Positions 23,654-31,097 of a stretch of DNA of 36,709 bases are shown here, one piece after another. The notes below the pieces were generated by a model, which saw nothing but the letters and a program-made list of their open reading frames with translations, ran no database searches and was not told where the DNA came from. The translations under genes and the position numbers were made by a program. Source of the stretch: a bacterium. Lineage in GTDB: Bacteria; Zhuqueibacterota; QNDG01; DTFT01. Where the stretch lies: assembly GCA_016933415.1 (NCBI GenBank), contig JAFGAX010000118.1, forward strand, positions 1 to 36,709. The letters are read 5' to 3'. Each line of letters opens with the position of its first letter. The stretch's first letter is position 1.

Positions 23654-25243
23654 CTATGAACTCGTGATTCTGCTTCTCAGCTCGAACGGATCCTCGCCGC
23701 CCTTGCCGCGGACGCGTCCGGAAAGCGCGAAGTAGGCCTTTTTCATCGCAAGGGTTACGGCGGCGTTCTCCGCCAGGGGCTTCTTCCGCCGGGCCTCGTC
23801 GAGCCTCACGAAGGGCTTCACCACATCCGCCAGCTTGGCGGATTTGCCGCCCTTCGCGCACTCCTTCGTCCACACCCAGGCCGCGTGCAGGGCGGCGCCG
23901 AGCGCCGCGCCCTCGCCCTCGACCGGCACCGTCTCCGCCTCGAACACGTCGGCGATGGTCTGGCACCAGGCCTCGGACTTGGACATCCCGCCCGTGAGCC
24001 GGATTTCCTTCGGCTTCACCGGCATGCGGCAGAATCCCTCGAACAGGTTGAGAACGTGACCCTCCAGCACGGCGCGGCTGAGAATTTCGGGCGTGAAATC
24101 GTCGAGCCCGAACCCGAAATACAGCGGCGTGGCCCAGGGCAGGTCCGGCGTGCGCTCGCCCATGTACCAGGGCAGGAGCAGACGGCCGCCGTTGCCCGGC
24201 TTCGTTTTCTTCACGAGCGTGTTGAAGGCCTCGTGAGAGATGCCGTGCAGACGGAGGATCTCGTTGTACCCGTTCGCCAGGTTGGACACGCAGAGCAGGG
24301 GCAGGTAATGCCCCGTGCTGTCGCAGAACGCGGCGATCTCTCCCGTGGGATCCACGTACGGCGTTTTCATGAACGTGTAGGCTGTGCCGCTCGTTCCCAG
24401 GCTCACCGTCACGATGCCCGGCACGACATTGCCCGTGCCGACCGCGCCGTACATGTTGTCGCCGCAGCCCGCGTCGATCCGGCAGTCCGCCGGGAACCCG
24501 AACTCGCGCACGAACGCGGCGCCGATGCGGCCGATGCTCTCGTCCGAAGGCTTCACCGGCGGAATCCTTTTCGCCAGGGAGGGATCGATCGCCGCAAGCG
24601 CCTTTTTGGACCAGCGCCCGGTTTTCGGGTTCCAGAGCGCCATGCCCGAAGTGTCGCCCGGCTCCATGACGCGCACGCCGCCGTCCTTGCCTCCGGTCAG
24701 CACCCAGTTGATGTAATTATGCACCAGAAAGAAGGTGGCGGTTTTCCGGAACGCCTGCGGTTCATGCCGTTTCATGTGAAAGATCTTGGCCGCGGTGTAG
24801 CCGGTCCGCTGGCTGTTGCCCGTCTCGCGGATCACGGCCTTCAGGCCGCCGAGTCTTTCCGTCAGAATGCGGCACTCCTCCGACGTGGAAAAGTCGTTCC
24901 ACAGCTTGCTGGCCGGCCGGGTGAGATCGCCCGCGGCGTCGAGCGACACGAGGCCGTGCTGCTGTCCGCTCACGGACACGCAGCGGATCCGGCCGAAGTC
25001 GACGCCCGCGGATTTCGCGGCCGCGAACACGCGGCGGACGGCATCGATCCACATGAGGGGATCGGACTCGGAAGCGCCCTCCCCCCGGTTGCGCATGACG
25101 CCGTCCTGGGTGCCGTACTGCGGCAGATCGGCGTCGTAGTTCACCCCGCCGACGTATACAACGTCGGCGCCGGCGGGGTCGATCACCACAAGCTTGGTGC
25201 CCTGGGTGGAGACGTCCAGGCCCGCAAACAGCGATTCGGACAT
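23654..25243 (-). CDS. xylB: xylulokinase-like FGGY carbohydrate kinase
   Basis: A 529-residue FGGY kinase. LFAGLDVSTQGTKLVVID is the N-terminal phosphate-binding motif; VSVSGQQHGLV and ASKLWNDFST match xylulokinase substrate-side segments; DAGCGDNMYGAVGTG carries the catalytic-base Asp region; EIRLTGGMSKSEAWCQTIADVF is the C-terminal FGGY signature. It should phosphorylate D-xylulose or a related ketose from the isomerase encoded just upstream. Its ribosome site (TAGGAG) includes the stop codon of that gene, 9 bases away, so expression is coupled. Substrate specificity is inferred from the pairing. Confidence 0.88.
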   Translation of the reverse strand: MSESLFAGLDVSTQGTKLVVIDPAGADVVYVGGVNYDADLPQYGTQDGVMRNRGEGASESDPLMWIDAVRRVFAAAKSAGVDFGRIRCVSVSGQQHGLVSLDAAGDLTRPASKLWNDFSTSEECRILTERLGGLKAVIRETGNSQRTGYTAAKIFHMKRHEPQAFRKTATFFLVHNYINWVLTGGKDGGVRVMEPGDTSGMALWNPKTGRWSKKALAAIDPSLAKRIPPVKPSDESIGRIGAAFVREFGFPADCRIDAGCGDNMYGAVGTGNVVPGIVTVSLGTSGTAYTFMKTPYVDPTGEIAAFCDSTGHYLPLLCVSNLANGYNEILRLHGISHEAFNTLVKKTKPGNGGRLLLPWYMGERTPDLPWATPLYFGFGLDDFTPEILSRAVLEGHVLNLFEGFCRMPVKPKEIRLTGGMSKSEAWCQTIADVFEAETVPVEGEGAALGAALHAAWVWTKECAKGGKSAKLADVVKPFVRLDEARRKKPLAENAAVTLAMKKAYFALSGRVRGKGGEDPFELRSRITSS

Positions 25244-25252
25244 GGCCCGCTC

Positions 25253-26359
25253 CTACCAGTTTTGAATGAGGATTTCCTCGAGCTCGCCCCGGTGATTGGC
25301 GGGATCGAGATGGCAGGCAAGAATCTTCTCGTGCGGCAGGCGCGCGACACGCTCTTTCAGCTTCTGAATCGCCTTGACGTTGATCTCCACCGCCTTCTGG
25401 ACCGGCATGTTCTCGGGGTTGATGTCGATGCCGAAATACTCATCGTACCCGTGCGCCCACAGCGTGTACAGCAGGGCCTCGGTTTCCGGGAAATTGACCA
25501 TGCCGACGTTGTTGTCCTGGTCGTAATTGCCGTCGGGCTGGCTGTTCCAGTGGGTGTGCGCCAGCCGGCCTTCCATCATGCACATGGCGTAGGCCGCGGG
25601 CAGCATCTCGAAGCTCATTTTCACATGCCCGATCTCCGGATTCAGGCCCATGAGGGTCATGCCCTTCTTGAGCAGCTCGACGTTCTTCGGGTTCTTCAGC
25701 TTCGCCTCGATGCGCTGGCAGGCGAGAACGCCCTCTGCGGTCGTGCGGTAGATGTTGTTCGGCGCGGGCTCATAGCCCTTGGGCTCGATGGCCACGCGCA
25801 CGCCCGGAACCTCGTCCAGGGCCTCGGCCATGGAGGACTCGAACCAGTCCCACATCTGCATATAGGGCTTGCCGTGGATGTAGCGGTACCCGTCCATGCC
25901 CGGCCAGGAAATCGCCGCGCCTGCGCCCGCGGCTTGCACCAGCTGGAGCCCCTTGACCGCGATGTCTTTCGCCACCTTGCGCACAGCCGGATCCGGGTTC
26001 GACAGACTGCCGAATTCGAACCGCGCATGGAAGAAATGGGAGAAGGGAACGCCGATCAGCTTGATGCCCGCGTTCTTCTCGAGCTGCTGATACAGGTGCA
26101 GATTGTCCTCGTTCACCTCGTCCGGATAATGGGCCTCGATGCCGGTGACGCCGATTTTGGCCAGGTCCTCGGCCATTTTGAGGCGCTCGGGAATCGACGC
26201 TTCCTTGACGAAGCGGTCGTGGAAACGGCCGCCGCCCGGCGTGAAATACCAGATGCCCACCGAAGGCCGGATCTTCAGGTCCTTCTTCAGGTTCTCGAGC
26301 ATCTTCTTGGGGTCGATTGCAGCCTTCTGGTACTGCAGGTCCTTCAACTGATAAGCCAT
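25253..26359 (-). CDS. divergent xylose-isomerase-like TIM-barrel protein
   Basis: A 368-residue protein, shorter than standard XylA. Segments align with the xylose isomerase core: FFHARFEFGSLSNPDP (compare the NPRF/TNPD region), SWPGMDGYRY (the G(R/M)xGY turn), VAIEPKGYEP (metal ligand Glu), GLNPEIGHVKMS (metal-ligand E and H), AHTHWNSQPDGNYDQDNNVG and FGIDINPE (metal-ligand Asps). These residues support a two-metal aldose-ketose isomerase. GGGAGG lies six bases before the ATG. The pairing with a xylulokinase and LacI regulator suggests xylose, but another aldose is possible given the divergence. Confidence 0.82.
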   Translation of the reverse strand: MAYQLKDLQYQKAAIDPKKMLENLKKDLKIRPSVGIWYFTPGGGRFHDRFVKEASIPERLKMAEDLAKIGVTGIEAHYPDEVNEDNLHLYQQLEKNAGIKLIGVPFSHFFHARFEFGSLSNPDPAVRKVAKDIAVKGLQLVQAAGAGAAISWPGMDGYRYIHGKPYMQMWDWFESSMAEALDEVPGVRVAIEPKGYEPAPNNIYRTTAEGVLACQRIEAKLKNPKNVELLKKGMTLMGLNPEIGHVKMSFEMLPAAYAMCMMEGRLAHTHWNSQPDGNYDQDNNVGMVNFPETEALLYTLWAHGYDEYFGIDINPENMPVQKAVEINVKAIQKLKERVARLPHEKILACHLDPANHRGELEEILIQNW

Positions 26360-26397
26360 AACGGCCTCCCGTTGGATGGGGGTGATACGTGATGGGT

Positions 26398-27516
26398 TTA
26401 TTTTCGAACAGCCCTGCGGCCGGATGGACGCGCGGCGCGCGCGTCTGCGGGCCGGTCGGATCGTTCCTGCGGCCCGGTCTCGACGTGCTCGTCCAGGTTT
26501 TCGGCCGTCACGATGTCGATGGGAAGATTCATCTCCGCCGGGACCGGGTTCTTCAGCAGGAGATGCTGAACCAGAAGCTGAATGCCCTGATACCCCTGCA
26601 CATCGGGCCTCTGGCTGATCAGGAAACGGATCCAGCCCTCTTTCAGGAACGGAAGGTTCGGCTCGACCAGGTCATACCCGATGAGATGGATGCGGCCCGG
26701 CTGCACCCGCTCCTTGAGCAGCTGCGCCACCTGATGGCCCAGTGAATTGGGCACGAAAATGCCGTTGCAGGAAGGCCTTTCGGCCAGAATGCGCTCCGCC
26801 AGATGGTAGAAAACAGCCTCGTCCGTCTTCCGGTCCGCCTCGAAGGACACGATTTCCACATCCTTCCGGAACCGGAGAGCCTCGGTGAAGCCGTTGACCC
26901 GGTCGTCGATGTGGTAGTCGCGCGGGACCATGCGGCACACCGCGACGGTGCCCATACCGCCAACGAGCAGGTCCATGAGCCGTGCGCCGAGCGCGCCGCT
27001 CCGGTAGGGGTTCTGGGCGATGCGGGACAGGCAGGACGTGTCCGGCACGTAGGAGTCGATGAACACGTACGGCAGGGCCGGGGGGATCCTGCGGACAAAG
27101 GTTTCGGACGCGGCGGACAGCACGGGCGCGATGACGAGGCCGTCCACTTCCGACCTGGATTTCAGGATCTTCTCCCCTGCCCTGAAAAAGGACGCTTCCG
27201 AGTATTTGTCGTAATGGACGGGCCAGATGCGGATCGGATAGGGTTTCAGTTCGTCCGCTGCCTTGCGGATGCCCCGCATCGGAAGCTCCCAGTAGCGGCC
27301 GTCCTGTTCGGGCTCCGGCGTCAGGACCGCGAACGTGTACTGCTTGGCCAGGGAGAGATGGCTCGCGAACACATTGGGCTTGTACCGGCACTCCGCGATG
27401 ATCCGGGAAATCCGCTCCTGCGTCGCCTTGGATACGCGGCCCCGGTTGTGCAGGGCCCGGTCCACGGTGCCGATGGAGACGCCGGCCTTTTGAGCGATTT
27501 CACGGATGGTGACCAT
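26398..27516 (-). CDS. LacI-family transcriptional regulator
   Basis: A 372-residue repressor. The N-terminal helix-turn-helix VTIREIAQKAGVSIGTVDRALHN with the hinge region is typical of LacI/PurR, although GTVDRALHNRG is the variant found in sugar-type regulators. The remainder is a periplasmic-binding-protein-like sensor domain (about 65-345), and the last 25 residues are a basic Arg-rich tail. It is the first gene of the operon with the isomerase and kinase, so it probably controls its own transcript through the palindrome at 27551-27564. The inducer is unknown. Confidence 0.92.
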   Translation of the reverse strand: MVTIREIAQKAGVSIGTVDRALHNRGRVSKATQERISRIIAECRYKPNVFASHLSLAKQYTFAVLTPEPEQDGRYWELPMRGIRKAADELKPYPIRIWPVHYDKYSEASFFRAGEKILKSRSEVDGLVIAPVLSAASETFVRRIPPALPYVFIDSYVPDTSCLSRIAQNPYRSGALGARLMDLLVGGMGTVAVCRMVPRDYHIDDRVNGFTEALRFRKDVEIVSFEADRKTDEAVFYHLAERILAERPSCNGIFVPNSLGHQVAQLLKERVQPGRIHLIGYDLVEPNLPFLKEGWIRFLISQRPDVQGYQGIQLLVQHLLLKNPVPAEMNLPIDIVTAENLDEHVETGPQERSDRPADARAARPSGRRAVRK

Positions 27517-27550
27517 GGGGCGTTCGACAGCCTCCCGGGACCCGATTTTG

Positions 27551-27564
27551 CGTTAACGTTAACG
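27551..27564. promoter_or_regulatory. LacI-type operator
   Basis: CGTTAACGTTAACG is a perfect 14-bp palindrome with the central CG typical of LacI-family operators. It lies 34 bp upstream of the regulator start codon and just downstream of the predicted transcription start, where bound repressor would block elongation or open-complex formation. Confidence 0.78.
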
Positions 27565-27575
27565 TCAGGCGGGAT

Positions 27576-27604
27576 AAAGTAAACTGATTTTCCGGGAATG
27601 TCAA
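27576..27604 (-). promoter_or_regulatory. promoter of the lacI-isomerase-kinase operon
   Basis: On the minus strand a perfect TTGACA (27599-27604) is followed after 17 bp by TACTTT (27576-27581). The -10 is weak, but the T, A and final T are kept. The operator begins 11 bp past the -10. Confidence 0.6.
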
Positions 27605-27635
27605 GTATAATCTTGTAAACATTTGGACATAAAAA

Positions 27636-27678
27636 CCGGTTCCGGGTTCTGAGTTCCGGGTTCCGAGTTCCGAGTCGG
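27636..27678. repeat. GGTTCCGG-type octamer array, partner of 27884-27915
   Basis: Units of the type GTTCCGGG/GTTCCGAG. The inverted counterpart lies at 27884-27915, and a REP-like element sits between them, so the two families are nested in the 463-bp gap 27517-27979. Confidence 0.65.
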
Positions 27679-27727
27679 GAATGCGGACTTATAACAATCC
27701 GCCCGTCATTAAGGTTATAAAAAGTTA

Positions 27728-27884
27728 GTAGGTCCGAAATGGCCCCGAGTAGCGGGACCAGGTTATTTTATTTTTTTTAAATATTTAAGGCCCGCATCCT
27801 CTCTCGGGCCTTTCGGACATTTGCATTCGGATAGGTCGTTGTCCGATAGCCCGGCGCCAGGGCGCCGGGCATATCGGACCTACA
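27728..27884. repeat. REP/BIME-like paired-hairpin element, copy 5
   Basis: The left end GTAGGTCCGAAATGG and right end CATATCGGACCTACA are inverted repeats. The left hairpin closes with GGGCCTTTCGGAC and the right is GTCCGATAGCC..GGCATATCGGAC with a perfect CCGGCGCC core. An AT run (TTATTTTATTTTTTTTAAATATTTAA) interrupts the left half; it is reported here by position, near 27765-27788. Confidence 0.72.
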
Positions 27885-27915
27885 ACTCGGAACCCGGAAC
27901 CCGAAACACGGAACC
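27884..27915. repeat. CGGAACCC-type octamer array, inverted partner of 27636-27678
   Basis: Units CTCGGAAC, CCGGAACC, CGAAACAC and GGAACC immediately follow the REP-like element and run up to the terminator of the outer-membrane protein gene. Confidence 0.6.
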
Positions 27916-27917
27916 GA

Positions 27918-27949
27918 TTTAAAAAAGCCGGCCCCAACGAGAGCCGGCT
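27918..27949 (-). terminator. Rho-independent terminator of the receiver/outer-membrane protein operon
   Basis: On the minus strand AGCCGGC (27949-27943) and GCCGGCT (27932-27926) form a stem followed directly by a T run (27925-27921) and AAA. It lies 30 bp beyond the stop codon of the outer-membrane protein gene at 27980 and is the clearest intrinsic terminator in the window. Confidence 0.9.
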
Positions 27950-27979
27950 GTACAAAGAACTGTAAAATGTCCGAATAGA

Positions 27980-28762
27980 TTAAAAATAAAAGTTAAACAC
28001 CACCGACGCCTGGCTCGTGACATGCTTGCCGGAGAGTTTCAGGTCGAGGTCCGTTCGTTCCGCCCCGAACAGCCCGTCGGTCTCCAGGCCCGTTTCGGTA
28101 TCGCCGAGGAGAAGACCGATCAGTTCGAGCGCGCTGGAGTCATTGAATTTCTGTTCGGCCGAATTGAAATTCAGTTTGACCCCGTATTCCCCGCCGATGC
28201 CGAAATGCCTGTTGACGCGCCACTCCACTCCGAACCCGGCCTGCACGCCCCAGTGGTTGAGCAGGCTCTCGACGAATTCCTTCAGATCGTCCTCCAGCAG
28301 GTCCATGTCGGACGACATCGGATCGCCTGCTTCCTCCCCGTTCTCGTCATACCCCTGGAGTTTCAGGTCAAGCGCGGCGTCGATCGAGGAGAAGTTCTTG
28401 TACACGCCTCCGAACACGTACGGCCGCGACTCGCCGTCCGCCAGATAATACTTCACCCCGGCATGGGGCATCCAGAATGAAACCGAACCGTCCACGACCG
28501 CACCGATTTTGACGGCCTTGACGAGTTCGAGCGTCGAGGGATTCTCGGCCCACATGAGCAGGCCCATGTCCGCCGTGAACGAGGCCGAAAGATAGTCCAG
28601 GCCGGCATACGGCTGAAGCCGGTTCCCCGCCAGTCCGAACTGGGAAGATTGATGGCTCGGCCGCAGTTTGACGGTGAAGACCTTCCCTTTCTCCTTGGCG
28701 GCCTGGCTGAAGAGGAAAGCCGGCACCAGGGCGAGAATCAGCGCGAAACGTCCGGTTCTCAT
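27980..28762 (-). CDS. small outer-membrane beta-barrel protein, function unknown
   Basis: A 260-residue protein with a signal peptide (MRTGRFALILALVPAFLFS, cleavage near QAA). Alternating hydrophobic/polar strands run through it (for example AGVKYYLADGESRPYVFGGVY and WGVQAGFGVEWRVNRHFGIGGEYGVKLNFN), and the C-terminal strand ends VVFNFYF with a terminal Phe, as expected for BAM-dependent barrels. An acidic helical segment (about 140-165) could be a plug or a periplasmic loop. The eight-strand-like size resembles OmpA/OmpW-type barrels, but no family is recognised. GGAGG lies nine bases before ATG. It follows the receiver protein gene after 30 bp and ends at a strong terminator. Confidence 0.75.
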   Translation of the reverse strand: MRTGRFALILALVPAFLFSQAAKEKGKVFTVKLRPSHQSSQFGLAGNRLQPYAGLDYLSASFTADMGLLMWAENPSTLELVKAVKIGAVVDGSVSFWMPHAGVKYYLADGESRPYVFGGVYKNFSSIDAALDLKLQGYDENGEEAGDPMSSDMDLLEDDLKEFVESLLNHWGVQAGFGVEWRVNRHFGIGGEYGVKLNFNSAEQKFNDSSALELIGLLLGDTETGLETDGLFGAERTDLDLKLSGKHVTSQASVVFNFYF

Positions 28763-28792
28763 CTCTCATTTCCTCCACTGGTTTGGTCGGTC

Positions 28793-29182
28793 CTACTTCT
28801 TTTCCGTCAGCCGGGCCACCTTGGCAACCAGCTCGGCGGGCGGCAGGGGCTTCTCGACGAATTCCGTCACCGGAAGAAACTGTTCGTCCGGTTCGTACTT
28901 GAAAGGCAGATCCATGGCCTCACGGATCGAGGTCAGCATGAGAATCGGCGTCCGGCCGAGGGCTTCATGTTCCCGTATCGCCTTGGCGGTGTGGAAACCC
29001 TCGGTCTCCTCGGTCATCATCACGTCCAGCACGATGCAGTCGGGCTTCTCGCGGACCGCTTTCTCCAGACCTTCCTTTCCGTCATATGCGGTCAGGACCT
29101 GATATCCGGCCTTTTCAAGCGCCATCCGGTTCATACTCACAAAATCCTGGTCGTCATCGATCAGCAGAATGCGTTTGGGCAT
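28793..29182 (-). CDS. single-domain response regulator (receiver only)
   Basis: A 129-residue CheY-like receiver: acidic pair in LLIDDDQD, phospho-acceptor D in CIVLDVMMTE, conserved T in MLTS and K in FVEKPL. No output domain is present. I chose ATG 29182 because it has GGAGG six bases upstream; ten extra codons further up are not needed. It is paired with an outer-membrane protein gene and lies about 790 bp from the divergently read rex-hydrogenase operon. It could be a phosphotransfer partner of the sensor kinase at the right edge, but that is inference. Confidence 0.9.
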   Translation of the reverse strand: MPKRILLIDDDQDFVSMNRMALEKAGYQVLTAYDGKEGLEKAVREKPDCIVLDVMMTEETEGFHTAKAIREHEALGRTPILMLTSIREAMDLPFKYEPDEQFLPVTEFVEKPLPPAELVAKVARLTEKK

Positions 29183-29228
29183 GTTGGTCCTCCGGAACCT
29201 TTTAGATTGCAATCAACATCACTCGATT

Positions 29229-29257
29229 AATTTACGTTATTAATAAAAGAAAGTCCA
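29229..29257 (-). promoter_or_regulatory. candidate promoter of the receiver/outer-membrane protein operon
   Basis: On the minus strand TGGACT (29252-29257) and TAAATT (29229-29234) are 17 bp apart, 47 bp upstream of the ATG. Both hexamers match consensus at four of six positions. Confidence 0.45.
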
Positions 29258-29340
29258 GTAAAATGACGGACACCGTCGCGCGCTGCGGAGTACCACTGTT
29301 ATCGTCATAGATGGATGCCGCCCGCTTCGCGGGACGGGGA

Positions 29341-29433
29341 ATCAGACTCGCCGGAGCGTCCGGAAGCCTGGTCTCCGATCATCCGGAAAAACCGGAACCA
29401 GCATGACAAAACTTCCGAACGCCCGATTGAACG
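29341..29433. repeat. structured 93-bp repeat, copy 2
   Basis: Second copy of the element at 21918-22010, here directly next to its flank (29310-29335). Inner hairpin TCCGG-AAAAA-CCGGA; outer arms GTCCGGAAG and CTTCCGAAC. Relative to copy 1, an inner A-T pair has become G-C, and in the outer stem one G-C has become T-A and one A-T has become G-C, so both partners changed together. Confidence 0.75.
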
Positions 29434-29880
29434 GTTCCCGGTCGTCCACGGAACGATGGGGATTTCCGTGTTTTCAGCCGCGATATCTTAACCATCCGCT
29501 GTTGCCGGTTCCCCGATCGTCGAATGACTGGAATCGCAACGTCTCCAGAACCGATTGCGGAAGCCGAAATGGTTTCCCCGGGTCGCCGGTTTTGGATCAT
29601 GCGGAAACCCGGCATTCGGCCTTATCGAACGGCGGAGCGCCGCCCATTCCCCAACCGGAGAATTCCTTTGTCCAGCGGGGGAAACGCATCATCGGTCCGA
29701 CGGTGCGGAAACCGTGCGGCAGCACGACCGGGCCGAACCGATTTGAGATGAACAGGGATTGACCGGAGAAGCGGCTATATATAAATGGAGGATGGATACA
29801 TGATTGTTCCCATATCCCTGCAATTATAAAAAAGGATCGGATCCGTCAAAAAGCCGGAATCGAAATATTTACTATATGAA
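29434..29880. other. gene-free spacer between copy 2 of the structured repeat and the rex promoter
   Basis: About 450 bp. The left part (to about 29760) is GC-rich, with several short open frames on both strands that show no recognisable protein sequence and overlap each other. The right part (29770-29880) becomes AT-rich as it nears the rex promoter. I see no RNA gene or clear repeat beyond short CCGGTT-type motifs. Confidence 0.5.
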
Positions 29881-29891
29881 TGAAAATTCAC

Positions 29892-29920
29892 TTGCTTTTT
29901 CTATCCCATTTATCTATATT
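29892..29920 (+). promoter_or_regulatory. promoter of the rex-hydrogenase operon
   Basis: TTGCTT (29892-29897) and TATATT (29915-29920) with exact 17-bp spacing. The start would fall near 29927, inside the Rex operator. Confidence 0.62.
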
Positions 29921-29923
29921 TGC

Positions 29924-29939
29924 TGTGAAAATTTTCACA
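29924..29939. promoter_or_regulatory. Rex operator
   Basis: TGTGAAAATTTTCACA is a perfect 16-bp palindrome with the TGTGAA-N4-TTCACA form of Rex operators known from actinobacteria and many other bacteria. It covers the predicted transcription start and lies 34 bp before the rex start codon, so Rex should repress its own gene and the hydrogenase genes when NADH is low. Confidence 0.85.
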
Positions 29940-29973
29940 ATGTTATCAGAGTAACAATAGGCAAGAAAACGGA

Positions 29974-30618
29974 ATGAGTTTAATTTCAGAAAAAACAATT
30001 GAACGTCTGATTCTCTACAGGGGATTGCTTTTACAGGCAAACCATGAAAGCGAATCAGGCATTTATTCACATCAGCTCGGTCGCATGGCCGGTTTCACGC
30101 CCGCCCAGGTCCGCCGCGATCTGATGCAGGTCGGTTACACCGGCTCTCCGGCGCGCGGTTACGACATAGCCAAACTGATTCAGAGCATCAGCGCGCTCGT
30201 GGATCCGGCGGAAAAACGTGAAATCGCACTCGCGGGCATCGGCTCCATCGGCCGTGCCATTCTCGCCTACTTTCAGGGGAGGTCGTCTCTCCTGGAAATC
30301 ACGGCCGCATTCGACACGGACCCGGAAAAGACGGACCGCGTCATACACGGATGCCGGTGTTATCCCGTTGACCGGCTGTCCGAAATCATTCTCGCCCGGG
30401 GCATCCGCACCGGCATCCTGTGCGTGCCCTCCGGAGCGGCCCAGTCCGTGACGGACGCCTTCGTCGCGGGCGGCGTCCGCGGCATACTGAACTACGCCCC
30501 CACGCGCCTGATCGTTCCGCCGGACGTGTACGTCGAAAACCGGGACATGATCATGGCTGTTGAAAAAGTGGTCTACTTTTCCGGCCCGAGAACCGGACAA
30601 CGAAAGGAAACCGGATGA
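29974..30618 (+). CDS. rex: redox-sensing transcriptional repressor Rex
   Basis: A 214-residue Rex. The N-terminal winged helix (about 1-80) includes GIYSHQLGRMAGFTPAQVRRDL and the GYTGSPARGYDI wing. The Rossmann domain has the NAD(H)-binding GIGSIGRAI (about 89-97) with an acidic residue at the end of the second strand (AAFDTD). The C-terminal FVAGGVRGILNYAPTRL segment is the conserved dimer/domain-swap region. NADH releases Rex from DNA. Its last codons overlap the hydC start (ATGA), so it is the first gene of the hydrogenase operon. Confidence 0.95.
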   Translation: MSLISEKTIERLILYRGLLLQANHESESGIYSHQLGRMAGFTPAQVRRDLMQVGYTGSPARGYDIAKLIQSISALVDPAEKREIALAGIGSIGRAILAYFQGRSSLLEITAAFDTDPEKTDRVIHGCRCYPVDRLSEIILARGIRTGILCVPSGAAQSVTDAFVAGGVRGILNYAPTRLIVPPDVYVENRDMIMAVEKVVYFSGPRTGQRKETG

Positions 30619-31097
30619 GCCCAGCGGTCGAGACCATTCTCGAAAAATACAAAAACGCGAACCGGGACCAGCTGATTCCCCTGCTCCAGGAAATCCAGGA
30701 GAGCGAGGGCTTTCTGTCCCGCGATGCCGTGGCCCGCATCGGCCGCCATCTGCGGCTCCCCGCGAGCAAGATCTACGGCGTGGCCACCTTCTACAACCAG
30801 TTCCGTTTTCTGCCGAACGGAAAGCACCATATTCAGGTCTGCCGGGGCACGGCCTGCCACGTGAAGGGATCGGCCAAGGTGCTCGATGCGCTGAAACGCG
30901 AGCTCAAGATCGAGCCCGGCGCCACCACCCGGGACGGCCTTTTCAGCCTCGAAGTCGTGGCCTGCATCGGCGCCTGCGGCCTGGCGCCCGTCATTTCGAT
31001 CAACGGGGAGTTTCACGCGAACATGACGCCGGACGCGACCCGCAAACTGCTGCGCGATATCCGTCGCGGGGAAGAGAAGAGTCATGCCGCACACTGA
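30615..31097 (+). CDS. hydC: NAD-linked [FeFe]-hydrogenase subunit HydC (NuoE-like, 2Fe-2S)
   Basis: A 160-residue NuoE-family protein: helical N-terminal part with ASKIYGVATFYNQFRF, then the thioredoxin-like 2Fe-2S domain with ligands in CRGTAC and CIGAC. It transfers electrons between the flavin subunit and the rest of the complex. Its ATG overlaps the rex stop, and its end overlaps hydB by 14 bp, so the three are translationally coupled. Confidence 0.94.
   Translation: MSPAVETILEKYKNANRDQLIPLLQEIQESEGFLSRDAVARIGRHLRLPASKIYGVATFYNQFRFLPNGKHHIQVCRGTACHVKGSAKVLDALKRELKIEPGATTRDGLFSLEVVACIGACGLAPVISINGEFHANMTPDATRKLLRDIRRGEEKSHAAH

Noticed and set aside
23885-26392. 835-codon open frame on the plus strand
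   Set aside because: It lies opposite xylB and the isomerase gene, and its translation is rich in His, Arg and Gly without any known motif; it is an antisense shadow of GC-rich codons.
29403-29762. 119-codon plus-strand and overlapping short frames
   Set aside because: No recognisable protein features, overlap with one another, and the first part is the structured repeat.
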